From positions 3,537,501 through 3,601,500 of the forward strand of contig NZ_OY782038.1 in the NCBI RefSeq assembly GCF_963677575.1: DNA of 64,000 nucleotides. The letters run 5' to 3'. The position numbers and the translations under genes are program-made. The DNA is from an uncultured Draconibacterium sp. GTDB taxonomy: Bacteria > Bacteroidota > Bacteroidia > Bacteroidales > Prolixibacteraceae. The notes under the pieces are model-generated. The model was not told where the DNA came from. It saw only the letters and a program-made list of their open reading frames with translations, and did no database searches. Below are positions 1 through 9,201 of this stretch, in pieces. The first letter of the stretch is position 1, and every line of letters begins with the position of its first letter.

Positions 1-418
1 GAAAAAGGGAATTAAGGTTGAAAACCAGATTCAGGATAAATCAATAAATGTGTTTGCTGATTATAATATGTTGCTGCTGATCTTCCGAAATCTGCTTACC
101 AATGCGGTAAAATTCAGCAACCCCGACAGTTCGGTTTATCTTGTAAATGGTAAATCGGATGATCGTTTTATAACGCTGGGTGTTCGCGATGAAGGTGTTG
201 GAATGGAGTCCGATAAAATGAAGTATTTATTTCAGCAGGAGAAGCTGGAAACGATGCCGGGAACGAATGGAGAAAAGGGCAGTGGATTGGGTTTAATGCT
301 TTGTAAAGAGTTTGTTGAAAAACACAAAGGGAAAATCTGGGCGGAAAGTACTCTTGGAAAAGGCTCGGTATTTTGGGTTAAAGTTCCCTTAAATAATAAG
401 GTTTTCGAAGAGGAATAG
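1..418 (+). CDS. Sensor histidine kinase, C-terminal fragment
   Basis: This is the end of a gene that begins before the window; the frame is open from base 2 with no start codon that needs to be used. The visible part is the ATP-binding (HATPase_c) domain: an N-box (NLLTNAVKFS), a G1 box (DEGVG) and a G2 box (GSGLGL), then the usual C-terminal strands. It would bind ATP and phosphorylate the histidine of the missing dimerisation domain. Sensor part, membrane topology and partner regulator cannot be seen. A hairpin that could stop transcription follows. Confidence 0.9.
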   Translation, partial: KKGIKVENQIQDKSINVFADYNMLLLIFRNLLTNAVKFSNPDSSVYLVNGKSDDRFITLGVRDEGVGMESDKMKYLFQQEKLETMPGTNGEKGSGLGLMLCKEFVEKHKGKIWAESTLGKGSVFWVKVPLNNKVFEEE

Positions 419-428
419 TTTATACAAA

Positions 429-460
429 AAATGACACCTGCCTTACGGCAGATGCCATTT
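429..460 (+). terminator. Hairpin between convergent genes
   Basis: Imperfect stem with a CTGCC/GGCAG core around a TTAC loop, extended by AAATG/CATTT with two mismatches. It lies between the end of the kinase and the end of hcp, so it could serve either strand. There is no long T-run. Confidence 0.5.
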
Positions 461-517
461 AAAATCCCCAACCAAAGTTCCCCAACTTTTGGGTTGTCCC
501 TCTTTCTTCAACTTCTA

Positions 518-2170
518 CTATACTGTCATAAATACTTCCAAATCTTTTTCTACCTCCGAAATGCCATCAATTCCGAAATTTTCAACTAAAACATTGGCTA
601 CGTTTGGCGAAAGGAATGCCGGAAGTGTTGGCCCAAGATGTATATTTTTGACACCTAAGTGCAACAGTGCCAGTAACACAATAACCGCTTTTTGCTCGTA
701 CCATGCAATGTTGTAGGCAATTGGTAGCTCGTTAATGTCGTTCAGCTCAAAAACCTCTTTTAGTTTTAACGCGATAACTGCCAGCGAATACGAATCGTTA
801 CATTGTCCGGCATCAATAACGCGCGGAATACCACCGATATCGCCAAGAGGTAATTTGTTGTAACGGTATTTTGCACAACCTGCTGTAAGAATCACAGTGT
901 CTTGTGGCAGTTGCTCGGCAAATTGTGTATAGTAATCGCGGCTTTTCATACGTCCGTCGCAACCGGCCATTACAAAGAATTTTTTGATAGCACCCGTTTT
1001 TACAGCATCAACAATTTTGTCGGCTAAAGCAAAAACCTGTACGTGCGCAAATCCTCCAACGATTTCCCCGGTTTCAATTTCCTGTGGTGCAGCACATTTT
1101 TTAGCGTGCTCGATAATGGCACTGAAATCCTTCATCTTTCCATTTTCGCGATCCGGAATATGAATGGCTCCGTTAAGACCAGATGCTCCGGTAGTGTAAA
1201 TCCGGTCGGTGTAAGTTGCCGACGCTTTTGGCGGCACTATACAGTTGGTAGTAAACAGAATTGGTCCGTTAAAACTCTCGAATTCGGTATTTTGTTTCCA
1301 CCACGCATTTCCGTAGTTACCCACCAGGTGATCGTATTTTTTGAATGCCGGATAGTAGTGAGCAGGTAACATTTCGCTGTGCGTGTAAACATCAACGCCG
1401 GTTCCTTCGGTTTGTTTCAGCAGTTCTTCCATGTCTTTCATATCGTGACCTGAAATTAAAATTGCCGGATTATTGCGCACCCCGATATTTACTTTTGTCG
1501 CTTCAGGATTTCCGTAAGAACCCGTGTTGGCAGCATCTAACAATGCCATTACGTCAACACCGAATTTTCCGGTTTCCAATGTTAAAGCAACCAGCTCGTC
1601 AACACTCAAATCTTCAGTGGTAGCAACCAGTGCACGTTGCATAAAAGCAAAAATCTCGTCTTTCTGGCTTCCCAGATTGTAAGCGTGTTCGGCATAAGCT
1701 GCCAATCCTTTTACACCGTAAATGATCAATTCGCGCAACGAGCGGATGTCTTCGTTTTCAGTGCTCAGTACGCCAACTTCTTCCGCTTTAGCTTCAAATT
1801 CTTCGGTAGTGTTTCCTGTCCATGTGGCGATGGCCGGAAGTACTTCGGGTAAAACAATACCTGTTTCTTTGCTCAGTACATGCAATTCGTTTCTCAACTG
1901 AAGTGCTTTGATAATACGTTTTGTAAATACCGCTGCATCAAAATTGGCGTTGGTGATGGTGCTGAACAAACCATCGAAAACAAATTTGTCAACTTTTTTA
2001 GGGTTGGCGCCAACGGCTCGTAATTTCTCGTTATACCAACAAACACCTTTCAATACATAAAGTAAAGTATCTTGTAAATTCGCTACATCGCTGGTTTTTC
2101 CGCAAACTCCTGCAATTGTGCAACCGGTTCCTTTGGCTGCTTCCTGACATTGAAAACAAAACATGCTCAT
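518..2170 (-). CDS. hcp: Hybrid-cluster protein (hydroxylamine reductase)
   Basis: Hcp carries a cubane 4Fe-4S cluster and a hybrid Fe-S-O cluster; family members reduce nitric oxide and hydroxylamine during nitrosative stress. The N-terminus shows Cys5, Cys8, Cys17 and Cys23 (C-x2-C-x8-C-x5-C), the spacing of the class I enzymes of anaerobes. Hybrid-cluster segments follow: GHDMKD, a Glu in THSEMLPAHYYP, TTNCIVPP, MAGCDGR, TAGCAKYR and DAGQCND. The ATG at 2170 is chosen because it gives the normal length of about 550 residues; an upstream in-frame ATG at 2272 adds 34 unrelated residues and runs into the ferredoxin gene. The ferredoxin-like gene 76 bp upstream on the same strand is the likely electron donor, and the pair faces a Crp/Fnr gene. 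Confidence 0.96.
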   Translation of the reverse strand: MSMFCFQCQEAAKGTGCTIAGVCGKTSDVANLQDTLLYVLKGVCWYNEKLRAVGANPKKVDKFVFDGLFSTITNANFDAAVFTKRIIKALQLRNELHVLSKETGIVLPEVLPAIATWTGNTTEEFEAKAEEVGVLSTENEDIRSLRELIIYGVKGLAAYAEHAYNLGSQKDEIFAFMQRALVATTEDLSVDELVALTLETGKFGVDVMALLDAANTGSYGNPEATKVNIGVRNNPAILISGHDMKDMEELLKQTEGTGVDVYTHSEMLPAHYYPAFKKYDHLVGNYGNAWWKQNTEFESFNGPILFTTNCIVPPKASATYTDRIYTTGASGLNGAIHIPDRENGKMKDFSAIIEHAKKCAAPQEIETGEIVGGFAHVQVFALADKIVDAVKTGAIKKFFVMAGCDGRMKSRDYYTQFAEQLPQDTVILTAGCAKYRYNKLPLGDIGGIPRVIDAGQCNDSYSLAVIALKLKEVFELNDINELPIAYNIAWYEQKAVIVLLALLHLGVKNIHLGPTLPAFLSPNVANVLVENFGIDGISEVEKDLEVFMTV

Positions 2171-2246
2171 TTTTCTATTTTTTAGTTTGTTAATCTTTTT
2201 GGGTTGAGTGGTTCGGGCGCTGGTTTTATCACAACTTAATTGGGTA

Positions 2247-3128
2247 TTAGATCCATTCTTCAGAAAGAACATCGCCTTTTATTCCTATCACAACTTCTTT
2301 AACGGGTACCTTTCGCGATGCCATTTGAGTGGCGCGGGTTACCATTTGCGACAATCCTCCACAACACGGAACTTCCATAATTACCACGGTAATGGTGTTT
2401 ACTTTGGCTTCTTCAATTAACTGCAACAGTTTATAAATGTAGGTGTCGGTGCTGTTGTCGAGTTTGGGGCAGGCGATTACCATTTTACGGCCTTTGATGA
2501 AATCGTTGTGGAAGTTGCCGTATGCAAAACCGGCACAGTCGGCTGCTACCAAAAGATCGGCACCCTGGAAATAGCTTGCTGCCGGATTAATCAAATGCAT
2601 CTGTACAGGCCACTGGGTAAGTTCCGACGGCGTTTCTGCTGCCGGAGCGGCCATTTTTAAACCACCAGCATCAAACGACATTGGCGCCGAACCCGGACAT
2701 CCGCCGGTAGCACAACCACCATCTGAAACTTGTTCCTCCTTAGCTCCGTGAAGCAATTCGTGCACCTCGCTAATCTCGAAAGGCATAGCTTCGCGATTGG
2801 CTTTAATAAAACCCAGTGCCTGCTGCAAATAACCTGTTTCGTTATGGTCCTGCAAGTGTTTTAAGTGCGCAAATAGGGTAGCTTTGCCTTGTTTTACCAT
2901 TTGCGAAATAGTGGCAATTTCGTCGTAAGCATCTGCTTCGCGCTTTTCAATGGTAATTGCTCCTTCCGGACAATGACCAATACAAGCTCCCAGTCCGTCG
3001 CACATTAATTCGCTTATCAGGCGTGCTTTTCCATCGATTATTTGCAACGCACCTTCGTGGCAGTTCGGTACACAGTTGCCGCACCCGTTGCACAATTCAT
3101 CATCAATTTTAATTATCTCCCGTATCAT
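2247..3128 (-). CDS. Ferredoxin-domain partner of Hcp
   Basis: A 293-residue protein with an N-terminal two-cluster ferredoxin region and a roughly 200-residue C-terminal domain. Cluster one has the full set Cys13, Cys16, Cys19, Cys23. The second motif (about residues 43-53, followed by PEG) keeps three cysteines but has Leu where the second of four is expected. The C-terminal part has further cysteines in DGGCATGGCPG, VACPKLD-like (ACPKLD) and VPCCGG stretches that may bind metal. Such proteins are commonly found beside hcp in anaerobes, so electron transfer to Hcp is likely but inferred from context. It is the first gene of the minus-strand pair. Confidence 0.85.
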   Translation of the reverse strand: MIREIIKIDDELCNGCGNCVPNCHEGALQIIDGKARLISELMCDGLGACIGHCPEGAITIEKREADAYDEIATISQMVKQGKATLFAHLKHLQDHNETGYLQQALGFIKANREAMPFEISEVHELLHGAKEEQVSDGGCATGGCPGSAPMSFDAGGLKMAAPAAETPSELTQWPVQMHLINPAASYFQGADLLVAADCAGFAYGNFHNDFIKGRKMVIACPKLDNSTDTYIYKLLQLIEEAKVNTITVVIMEVPCCGGLSQMVTRATQMASRKVPVKEVVIGIKGDVLSEEWI

Positions 3129-3159
3129 CTTTCTTGTTCTTTTCTTTAAGTTTACGCAA

Positions 3160-3167
3160 CAAAAGTA
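3160..3167 (-). promoter_or_regulatory. -7 element of the ferredoxin-hcp promoter
   Basis: On the minus strand this reads TACTTTTG, an exact match to the Bacteroidota -7 consensus TAnnTTTG, about 30 bases before the ferredoxin start codon. A TTTG lies 16 bases further upstream, shorter than the usual spacing, as expected for a promoter that needs an activator. Confidence 0.6.
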
Positions 3168-3188
3168 GGTCGCCGGCGTTTGGCAAAA

Positions 3189-3204
3189 TGTACCAATTGT
3201 TACA
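3189..3204. promoter_or_regulatory. Palindromic Crp/Fnr-type operator between hcp and its regulator
   Basis: TGTACCAATTGTTACA is a 16-bp inverted repeat with one mismatch between its 8-base arms. Its centre is about 40 bases upstream of the start point predicted from the minus-strand TAnnTTTG, the classical position for a class II activator of the Crp/Fnr family. It also ends two bases before the start codon of the divergent regulator, where binding could repress that gene. Confidence 0.6.
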
Positions 3205-3206
3205 AA

Positions 3207-3884
3207 ATGATAGATTATTCGATTCTAGTAAAAAGCCCGTTGTTTAATGGCATTCCTGAAGAGGAGTGTCGGGAGCTGTTTTCAAAAATTCATTACCAGG
3301 TACGTAAATTCGGGAAAGATGCAATTGTTGTGCAGGGGGGCGAGGAAGTTACCAACCTGTTTGTTGTGCTTTCCGGGAGTGTTCGGGGTGAGATGATCGA
3401 TTACTCGGGGAAAACGGTGAAGATCGAGGATATTGAAGCGCCGCGTCCGTTGGCAGCTGCTTTTTTGTTTGGTAAAGAAAACAAGTTTCCGGTAACGGTA
3501 ACCGCCAATAAAAAGGCCGAGTTGATGGCTATTCCTGTTGCTGAATTTCTGAAACTGTTACAGTTAAACACACGTTTGTTGCGCAATTATTTGAATAATA
3601 TTTCAACGCGGGCACAGTTTCTTTCGCAGAAGTTACATTTCCTAAGTTTTAAAACCATAAAAGAAAAAGTGGCGCATTTTCTGCTTCAGCAAGCCGGAGA
3701 CCGGTTTCATTCGTTCGAGCTAAAAAATACACAGCAGCAATTAGCCGAATTATTTGGTGTTACCCGGCCATCGTTGGCGCGGGTGTTGGGGGAGATGCAA
3801 AACGATAACCTGATAAAAATTGAAAAGAAAACCGTTACGCTGCTAGATAAACAGGGATTAAACAGCTTATTAAAAAATGGATAA
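3207..3884 (+). CDS. Crp/Fnr-family regulator, HcpR-like
   Basis: A 225-residue transcription factor: N-terminal cyclic-nucleotide-binding fold (about residues 1-120), dimer helix, then a C-terminal winged helix (QQLAELFGVTRPSLARVLGEM). Only one cysteine is visible near the N-terminus, so an Fnr-type iron-sulphur cluster is unlikely. HcpR regulators of this type control hcp in Porphyromonas and related bacteria in response to nitrosative stress; the divergent position to hcp supports the same role. The ATG at 3207 is chosen over a TTG at 3180, which would put the operator inside the coding region. The gene overlaps the next one by eight bases. Confidence 0.85.
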   Translation: MIDYSILVKSPLFNGIPEEECRELFSKIHYQVRKFGKDAIVVQGGEEVTNLFVVLSGSVRGEMIDYSGKTVKIEDIEAPRPLAAAFLFGKENKFPVTVTANKKAELMAIPVAEFLKLLQLNTRLLRNYLNNISTRAQFLSQKLHFLSFKTIKEKVAHFLLQQAGDRFHSFELKNTQQQLAELFGVTRPSLARVLGEMQNDNLIKIEKKTVTLLDKQGLNSLLKNG

Positions 3885-4638
3885 AATGCAGGATTTAGTC
3901 CGCTACAACATATTTGAATCGTTTACGAATCTTTGTGCTTTTACCACCACCAAAAGCACCTTGCCGGTTGAAAGGGGGCGTTACAGTAATGATCCCGAAA
4001 ATCAAGCAAAGCTGGCCGAAGCACTGGCTTTGGAAGTTGGGCAAATGGTTTACCCCGATCAGACTCACAGCAGCTGTGTTGCCGATATCCGTGAAGTCCC
4101 TGATGCTGTTATTTCCGAAACCGATGCACTGGTTACCAACCAAACCGGACTGTGTTTGTGTGTGCAAACGGCCGATTGTGTTCCGGTGTTGTTGTTCGAT
4201 CCGGAGGCTAAAGTAATTGCTGCCGTTCATGCCGGATGGCGCGGAACCGTTGGCGGAATTGTTGAAAAGGCAATTAGTAAAATGACAAAAAATTACGGCG
4301 CTTCTGCCGAAAATATAATGGCCGCCATTGGCCCGTCAATAAGTCCTGATATTTACGAAGTGGGCGATGAGGTGATTGACGCTGCCCGAAAATCGATTCC
4401 CAACGTTGAAACGACCCTGCACAAAAACGGTACGGGCAAATTTCATTTTAACCTTTGGGAAGCCAATCGGCAGTTGCTGTTAAAAAGCGGGGTGGTGGCA
4501 CAAAATATTGAGGTGCTCGGAGCATGTTCGTTTTCCGAGGCCGAAAGGTATTACTCGGCACGCCGCGAAGGAGTGGATACCGGGCGAATGGTATCGGGTA
4601 TTATGCTAAAACCTCAAACGCACGTTAATAAGCTTTAA
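3877..4638 (+). CDS. pgeF: Laccase-domain protein, peptidoglycan editing factor family
   Basis: Member of the YfiH/PgeF (Cu-oxidase_4) family, 253 residues, full length. The conserved metal triad is visible: His64 in DQTHS, Cys101 in TADCVP and His118 in HAGWRGT. Family members have been described as multicopper polyphenol oxidases, purine nucleoside phosphorylases/deaminases, and in E. coli as an enzyme that removes wrong first residues from peptidoglycan precursors; the substrate here cannot be read from sequence. It overlaps the Crp/Fnr gene by eight bases; a second ATG at 3886 would avoid the overlap. Confidence 0.88.
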   Translation: MDKMQDLVRYNIFESFTNLCAFTTTKSTLPVERGRYSNDPENQAKLAEALALEVGQMVYPDQTHSSCVADIREVPDAVISETDALVTNQTGLCLCVQTADCVPVLLFDPEAKVIAAVHAGWRGTVGGIVEKAISKMTKNYGASAENIMAAIGPSISPDIYEVGDEVIDAARKSIPNVETTLHKNGTGKFHFNLWEANRQLLLKSGVVAQNIEVLGACSFSEAERYYSARREGVDTGRMVSGIMLKPQTHVNKL

Positions 4639-4731
4639 ATTGCCCCACAACTCTCTGAGTTTTCAGCAAAAGCCTTATCTTCGCAACTATTAAAAATTTC
4701 GAACATTTACGCTTTCAGAAATCACTTGAAA

Positions 4732-7700
4732 ATGAAGCAATACAGATTGTTTAATATCGTATTTGGCTGGGTTAGTTTTGTAATTGCAGCCATTGTTTAT
4801 TTAATGACCATTGAGCCCACTGTAAGTTTTTGGGACTGTGGCGAATTTATTACAACAGCCTTTAAATTTGAAGTAGGTCACCCGCCGGGGGCACCGATTT
4901 TTATGATAGTAGGCCGGTTCTTCACCCTGTTTGCCGGCCCTGAAGGAGCCGCAAGAATGATAAACGTTCTTTCAGCATTGGCCAGTGCCGGAACAATTAT
5001 GTTCCTGTTTTGGACCATCACGCACCTGGCAAAAAAAATAATGGTAAAAGTCGAAGAGATTTCGTTGGGGCAAACCATTTCAATTTGTGCTGCAGGTTTA
5101 GTGGGGGCACTGGCTTACACTTTCTCTGATACTTTTTGGTTTTCGGCAGTTGAAGGCGAAGTTTACGCCAGTTCGTCGTTGTTAACAGCTGTGGTTTTCT
5201 GGGCCATTTTAAAATGGGAAAACGTTGCAGATGAGCCATATGCCAACCGCTGGTTGATATTTATTGCCTACATAATCGGCCTGTCAATTGGGGTTCATTT
5301 GCTGAATTTGCTGGCCATTCCGGCCATTGTTTTCGTCTATTATTTCAGAAAATATGAGGTAACCCGCAATGGAATCATCTGGGCATTAGTTGCTTCGGTG
5401 GTGTTGCTTGGCGGCGTTATGTATGGTATAATTCCGGGATTTGTAGAGATCGCTTCTTGGTTTGAATTGATGTTTGTTAACGGTTTTGGACTACCTTATC
5501 ACTCGGGAGTTTTCTTTTATGTAGTGCTGGTGATTGTTGCTCTTGCATTTGGTATTTACTACACACATAAAAAACAAAAAGTGGTTTGGAACACCATACT
5601 TCTTGGCGTTGCTGTAATTCTAATCGGTTACTCGTCGTTTGCGATGATCATTATTCGCTCATCGGCACAGCCTCCAATGGATCAGAATAGTCCGAACGAT
5701 ACTTTTTCCTTGCTGAGCTACCTTAACCGCGAGCAATACGGATCGCGTCCATTGTTTAGTGGACAATACTACAATTCGCCGTACAAGGTGGGTGATCGTT
5801 TTACCGAAGGAAGTCCGGTTTATTCACAGGTAGACGGGAAATATGAAATTACTTACCATCGTTTTAACCCGAATTACGACGAGAAATTCACGACCTTTTT
5901 CCCGCGTATGTGGAGCTCGATGGATCCGCAACATGCACAGGATTATCAGCAATGGGCACAGATAAAAGGTACGCGAATTCAGCACCGCAACGAGCGTGGC
6001 GAGGTGGAAACCATTGTGAAACCAACCATGGGCGAGAACCTGCGGTTTTTCTTTCGTTATCAGGTGAATCACATGTATTGGCGCTATTTTATGTGGAACT
6101 TTGTTGGGCGCCAAAATGATATTCAGGGACACGGAGATATCCTGCATGGAAACTGGCTGAGTGGTGTAAAATTTATCGATGAAGCACGTTTGGGAGATCA
6201 GGATAATCTGCCCGCAAATCTGGCCAATAACAAAGCCCGAAATACTTATTTCTTCCTGCCTTTAATTCTCGGAGTCCTTGGCATCTTTTTCCAGTATAAC
6301 CGAGGTAAAGAAGGCCGGAAAGGACTTTGGGTGGTATTCCTGCTATTTGTATTAACAGGTTTGGCCATTGTAGTTTATTTGAACCAGTATCCGCACCAGC
6401 CGCGCGAACGTGATTATGCTTATGCCGGATCATTTTATGCTTTTGCTATTTGGATTGGCTTGGGAGTGCTGGCCATTTCCGAAACATTGAAGAAATATAT
6501 TCCTGAAACGGTTGCCGGAGGAATTGCCGGAGTGGCAGCACTGATTTTGGTTCCCGGAATTATGGGGGCTCAGAACTGGGACGACCACGATCGTTCGGGA
6601 CGTTACACTGCCCGCGATTTTGGTGCCAATTATCTGAAAACTTGTAAGCCGGATGCGGTGATTTTCACCAACGGCGATAACGATACTTTCCCGCTGTGGT
6701 ATAACCAGGAGGTTGAAGGTGTTCGGACCGATGTTCGTGTTTGTAACTTAAGCTATCTGCAAACCGACTGGTATATCGATCAGATGCGTCGACAAGCTTA
6801 CGACTCGGATCCAATAAAATTCACATTAAAACCTGATCAGTATCTTTTAGGAACTCGCGACGCCGTTTATTTGCTCGATGATTCGCGCATAAAACGCGAT
6901 TACATCGGATTAAAAGAAGGTATCGATTTTATTGCCAACGATAGTCCGGCTACCAAACTGCAGCAGGCCGACAATGCTGCTTATCTTCCGAAAAAGAAGA
7001 TTCACTTTAAGGTGGATAAAGAAGCGGTGATAAGAAATAAAGTGGTTGCTCCGGAAGATTACGACAAAATTGTTGACGAGATCGTTATCGATTTGTCGGG
7101 CAAAAGTATGTTGTCGAAAGACGAAATGATGGTGCTCGATATGCTGGCAACCAACAACTGGGAACGTCCGATTTACTGGTCGATTACCGTTGGGCGCAGC
7201 AAATATCTGAATCTTGGCGATTATTTCCAGGTGGAAGGTTTTGCCTACCGTTTGGTGCCGATAAAAACGCAGAGTAATCCGCAGCAATTACAGTTTGGCC
7301 GGGTGAATACATCAATCATGTACGATAACCTGATGAACAATTTTAAGTGGGGTAATATGAACGATCCTGAAGTGTATCTCGACGAAACCAATACCCGCAT
7401 GATGACTAACATCCGCAACAGTTTTAACCGCCTGGCATCGGCATTGGTTGAGGAAGGGAAAAAGGATTCGGCCATTGCAGTTATCGACCGATGCAATGAG
7501 TTGATACCAAACAGCATTATTCCTTACGAATATTTTGCATTGGAACTGGCTAATAGTTATATCCAGGCCGGTGCCAGCGATAAAGGTCTTGAAATGGTTG
7601 AAACCTCATATAACGAATTCAACGACGAACTGAATTATTATTTCTCGTTACAACCGAAGTTTATGGCTGGTATTGGCGAAGAAGTTCAGCGCAAGCTCTT

Positions 7701-7809
7701 CTATTTGCAGCAGCTGCAACGAACAGCAGCAAATGCAGGTAATAATGATTTAGCCGAACAAATTGGCGGAAGCCTGCAAAGCTATTTCGAACGATTTAGC
7801 AACATGTAA
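4732..7809 (+). CDS. DUF2723 membrane protein (GT117-type glycosyltransferase)
   Basis: A 1025-residue integral membrane protein. The N-terminal half carries about a dozen hydrophobic segments and opens with the DUF2723 signature (EPTVSFWDCGEFI, then GHPPGAP), resembling the first loop of protein O-mannosyltransferases where an acidic residue is catalytic. The second half is largely soluble with a helical TPR-like end. In Bacteroidota these proteins are annotated as glycosyltransferase family 117 and are suspected of adding sugars to exported proteins or lipids from a polyprenyl donor; the reaction here is inferred. ATG 4732 is preferred to a TTG two codons earlier. purD follows after 26 bases, so the two are probably co-transcribed. 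Confidence 0.88.
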   Translation: MKQYRLFNIVFGWVSFVIAAIVYLMTIEPTVSFWDCGEFITTAFKFEVGHPPGAPIFMIVGRFFTLFAGPEGAARMINVLSALASAGTIMFLFWTITHLAKKIMVKVEEISLGQTISICAAGLVGALAYTFSDTFWFSAVEGEVYASSSLLTAVVFWAILKWENVADEPYANRWLIFIAYIIGLSIGVHLLNLLAIPAIVFVYYFRKYEVTRNGIIWALVASVVLLGGVMYGIIPGFVEIASWFELMFVNGFGLPYHSGVFFYVVLVIVALAFGIYYTHKKQKVVWNTILLGVAVILIGYSSFAMIIIRSSAQPPMDQNSPNDTFSLLSYLNREQYGSRPLFSGQYYNSPYKVGDRFTEGSPVYSQVDGKYEITYHRFNPNYDEKFTTFFPRMWSSMDPQHAQDYQQWAQIKGTRIQHRNERGEVETIVKPTMGENLRFFFRYQVNHMYWRYFMWNFVGRQNDIQGHGDILHGNWLSGVKFIDEARLGDQDNLPANLANNKARNTYFFLPLILGVLGIFFQYNRGKEGRKGLWVVFLLFVLTGLAIVVYLNQYPHQPRERDYAYAGSFYAFAIWIGLGVLAISETLKKYIPETVAGGIAGVAALILVPGIMGAQNWDDHDRSGRYTARDFGANYLKTCKPDAVIFTNGDNDTFPLWYNQEVEGVRTDVRVCNLSYLQTDWYIDQMRRQAYDSDPIKFTLKPDQYLLGTRDAVYLLDDSRIKRDYIGLKEGIDFIANDSPATKLQQADNAAYLPKKKIHFKVDKEAVIRNKVVAPEDYDKIVDEIVIDLSGKSMLSKDEMMVLDMLATNNWERPIYWSITVGRSKYLNLGDYFQVEGFAYRLVPIKTQSNPQQLQFGRVNTSIMYDNLMNNFKWGNMNDPEVYLDETNTRMMTNIRNSFNRLASALVEEGKKDSAIAVIDRCNELIPNSIIPYEYFALELANSYIQAGASDKGLEMVETSYNEFNDELNYYFSLQPKFMAGIGEEVQRKLFYLQQLQRTAANAGNNDLAEQIGGSLQSYFERFSNM

Positions 7810-7835
7810 TAGTAAAAATTAAAAGCAACATACTG

Positions 7836-9104
7836 ATGAATATTTTGATTGTAGGCTCGGGAGGACGAGAGCACGCTTTGGGATGGAAAATTAAACAAAG
7901 CGAAAAAGTAGATAATTTGTTTTTTGCACCGGGAAATGCCGGTACAGCTGAATTGGGGACTAACCTGGATGCAGGTGTTTCTGATTTTCAGAAAATAAAA
8001 ACACTGGTGCTCGAAAACAACATCGATCTGATGCTTGTAGGGCCGGAAGTGCCTTTGGTTGAAGGTTTACATGATTTCTTTGCAGCTGATCCGGAACTGG
8101 CTGCCGTAAAAGTTGTTGGTCCGAAAAAAGCCGGTGCAGAGTTGGAAGGGAGCAAGGATTTTGCCAAAGCTTTTATGGCACGTCACGATATTCCTACTGC
8201 AAAATATTTTACGGTAACTGCCGATAACGTTGAAAAAGGAGTTGAATTTCTGACTACCATGAAATCGCCGTATGTGTTGAAAGCCGACGGTTTGGCTGCC
8301 GGCAAAGGTGTGTTGATTATCGACTCGCTGGAAGAAGCTCAAAGCTCGCTGAAAGAAATGCTCGACGGGCAGTTTGGCGAGGCCAGCAGCAAAGTGGTTA
8401 TCGAAGAGTTTTTGAGCGGAGTGGAAGTTTCGGTATTTGTTCTTACCGATGGGAAAGACTACAAAATTCTCCCTGAAGCAAAAGATTATAAACGAATTGG
8501 CGAAGGCGATACCGGATTAAATACCGGCGGAATGGGAGCAATTACACCTGTTCCGTTTGCCGATGCTGTCTTCATGGAAAAAGTGGAGAAGCAGATCATC
8601 GCTCCAACAGTTTCCGGTTTGGCAAAAGACGGAATCGACTACTGTGGATTTATCTTCTTTGGCCTGATAAATGTAAACAACGAACCGTACGTGATTGAGT
8701 ACAATGTGCGCATGGGCGACCCGGAAACCGAAGCGGTTATGTTACGTGTGAAATCCGACTTTGTTGAGCTGCTTGAGGGGGCCGCAACGGGAACACTTGG
8801 CGAAAAAGAGATTGAATTCGACGATCGTGCAGCTGTAACTGTAATGTTGGTTTCCGGAGGATATCCGGGAAGTTACGAAAAAGGAAAGGTAATTACCGGA
8901 ACTGAAGAAGTAACGGACAGTATAGTTTTTCATGCAGGAACAAAAACTGCAGGCGAAGATGTGGTAACAGCCGGAGGTCGTGTGATCTCGGTAAGTTCTT
9001 ACGGAACAGATATGAAAGATGCGCTGGCCACTTCATTTAAGAACGCCACACATATCGAATTTGAAGGTAAATATTACCGCAAAGACCTGGGATTCGATCT
9101 GTAA
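7836..9104 (+). CDS. purD: Phosphoribosylamine-glycine ligase
   Basis: GARS, the second step of de novo purine synthesis: joins phosphoribosylamine and glycine using ATP. Full length at 422 residues. Visible: N-terminal loop GSGGREHALGWKI, the ATP-grasp segment with KADGLAAGKGV, the NTGGMGA motif and the metal-binding EYNVRMGDPE. Sits immediately behind the DUF2723 gene with no promoter visible between them; a strong hairpin follows. Confidence 0.97.
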   Translation: MNILIVGSGGREHALGWKIKQSEKVDNLFFAPGNAGTAELGTNLDAGVSDFQKIKTLVLENNIDLMLVGPEVPLVEGLHDFFAADPELAAVKVVGPKKAGAELEGSKDFAKAFMARHDIPTAKYFTVTADNVEKGVEFLTTMKSPYVLKADGLAAGKGVLIIDSLEEAQSSLKEMLDGQFGEASSKVVIEEFLSGVEVSVFVLTDGKDYKILPEAKDYKRIGEGDTGLNTGGMGAITPVPFADAVFMEKVEKQIIAPTVSGLAKDGIDYCGFIFFGLINVNNEPYVIEYNVRMGDPETEAVMLRVKSDFVELLEGAATGTLGEKEIEFDDRAAVTVMLVSGGYPGSYEKGKVITGTEEVTDSIVFHAGTKTAGEDVVTAGGRVISVSSYGTDMKDALATSFKNATHIEFEGKYYRKDLGFDL

Positions 9105-9123
9105 TCGTATCTGAAAAAAGATC

Positions 9124-9163
9124 CCGGACTTTGGTTGTTTTAATTCGAGGAACCAAAGTCCGG
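9124..9163 (+). terminator. 13-bp perfect inverted repeat after purD
   Basis: Arms CCGGACTTTGGTT and AACCAAAGTCCGG are perfectly complementary around a 14-base loop. The right arm is not followed by a T-run; an A-run precedes the left arm. It could be a weak terminator, an RNA-processing site or an mRNA-stabilising hairpin between purD and the next gene. Confidence 0.5.
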
Positions 9164-9201
9164 AGTCTTGGAAACCCTAAATAGTTGAGAAGCATAATGG
9201 C

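Noticed and set aside
2171..2272. Longer N-terminus for Hcp
   Set aside because: The extra 34 residues overlap the ferredoxin gene and do not belong to the family; the cysteine motif begins right after the ATG at 2170.
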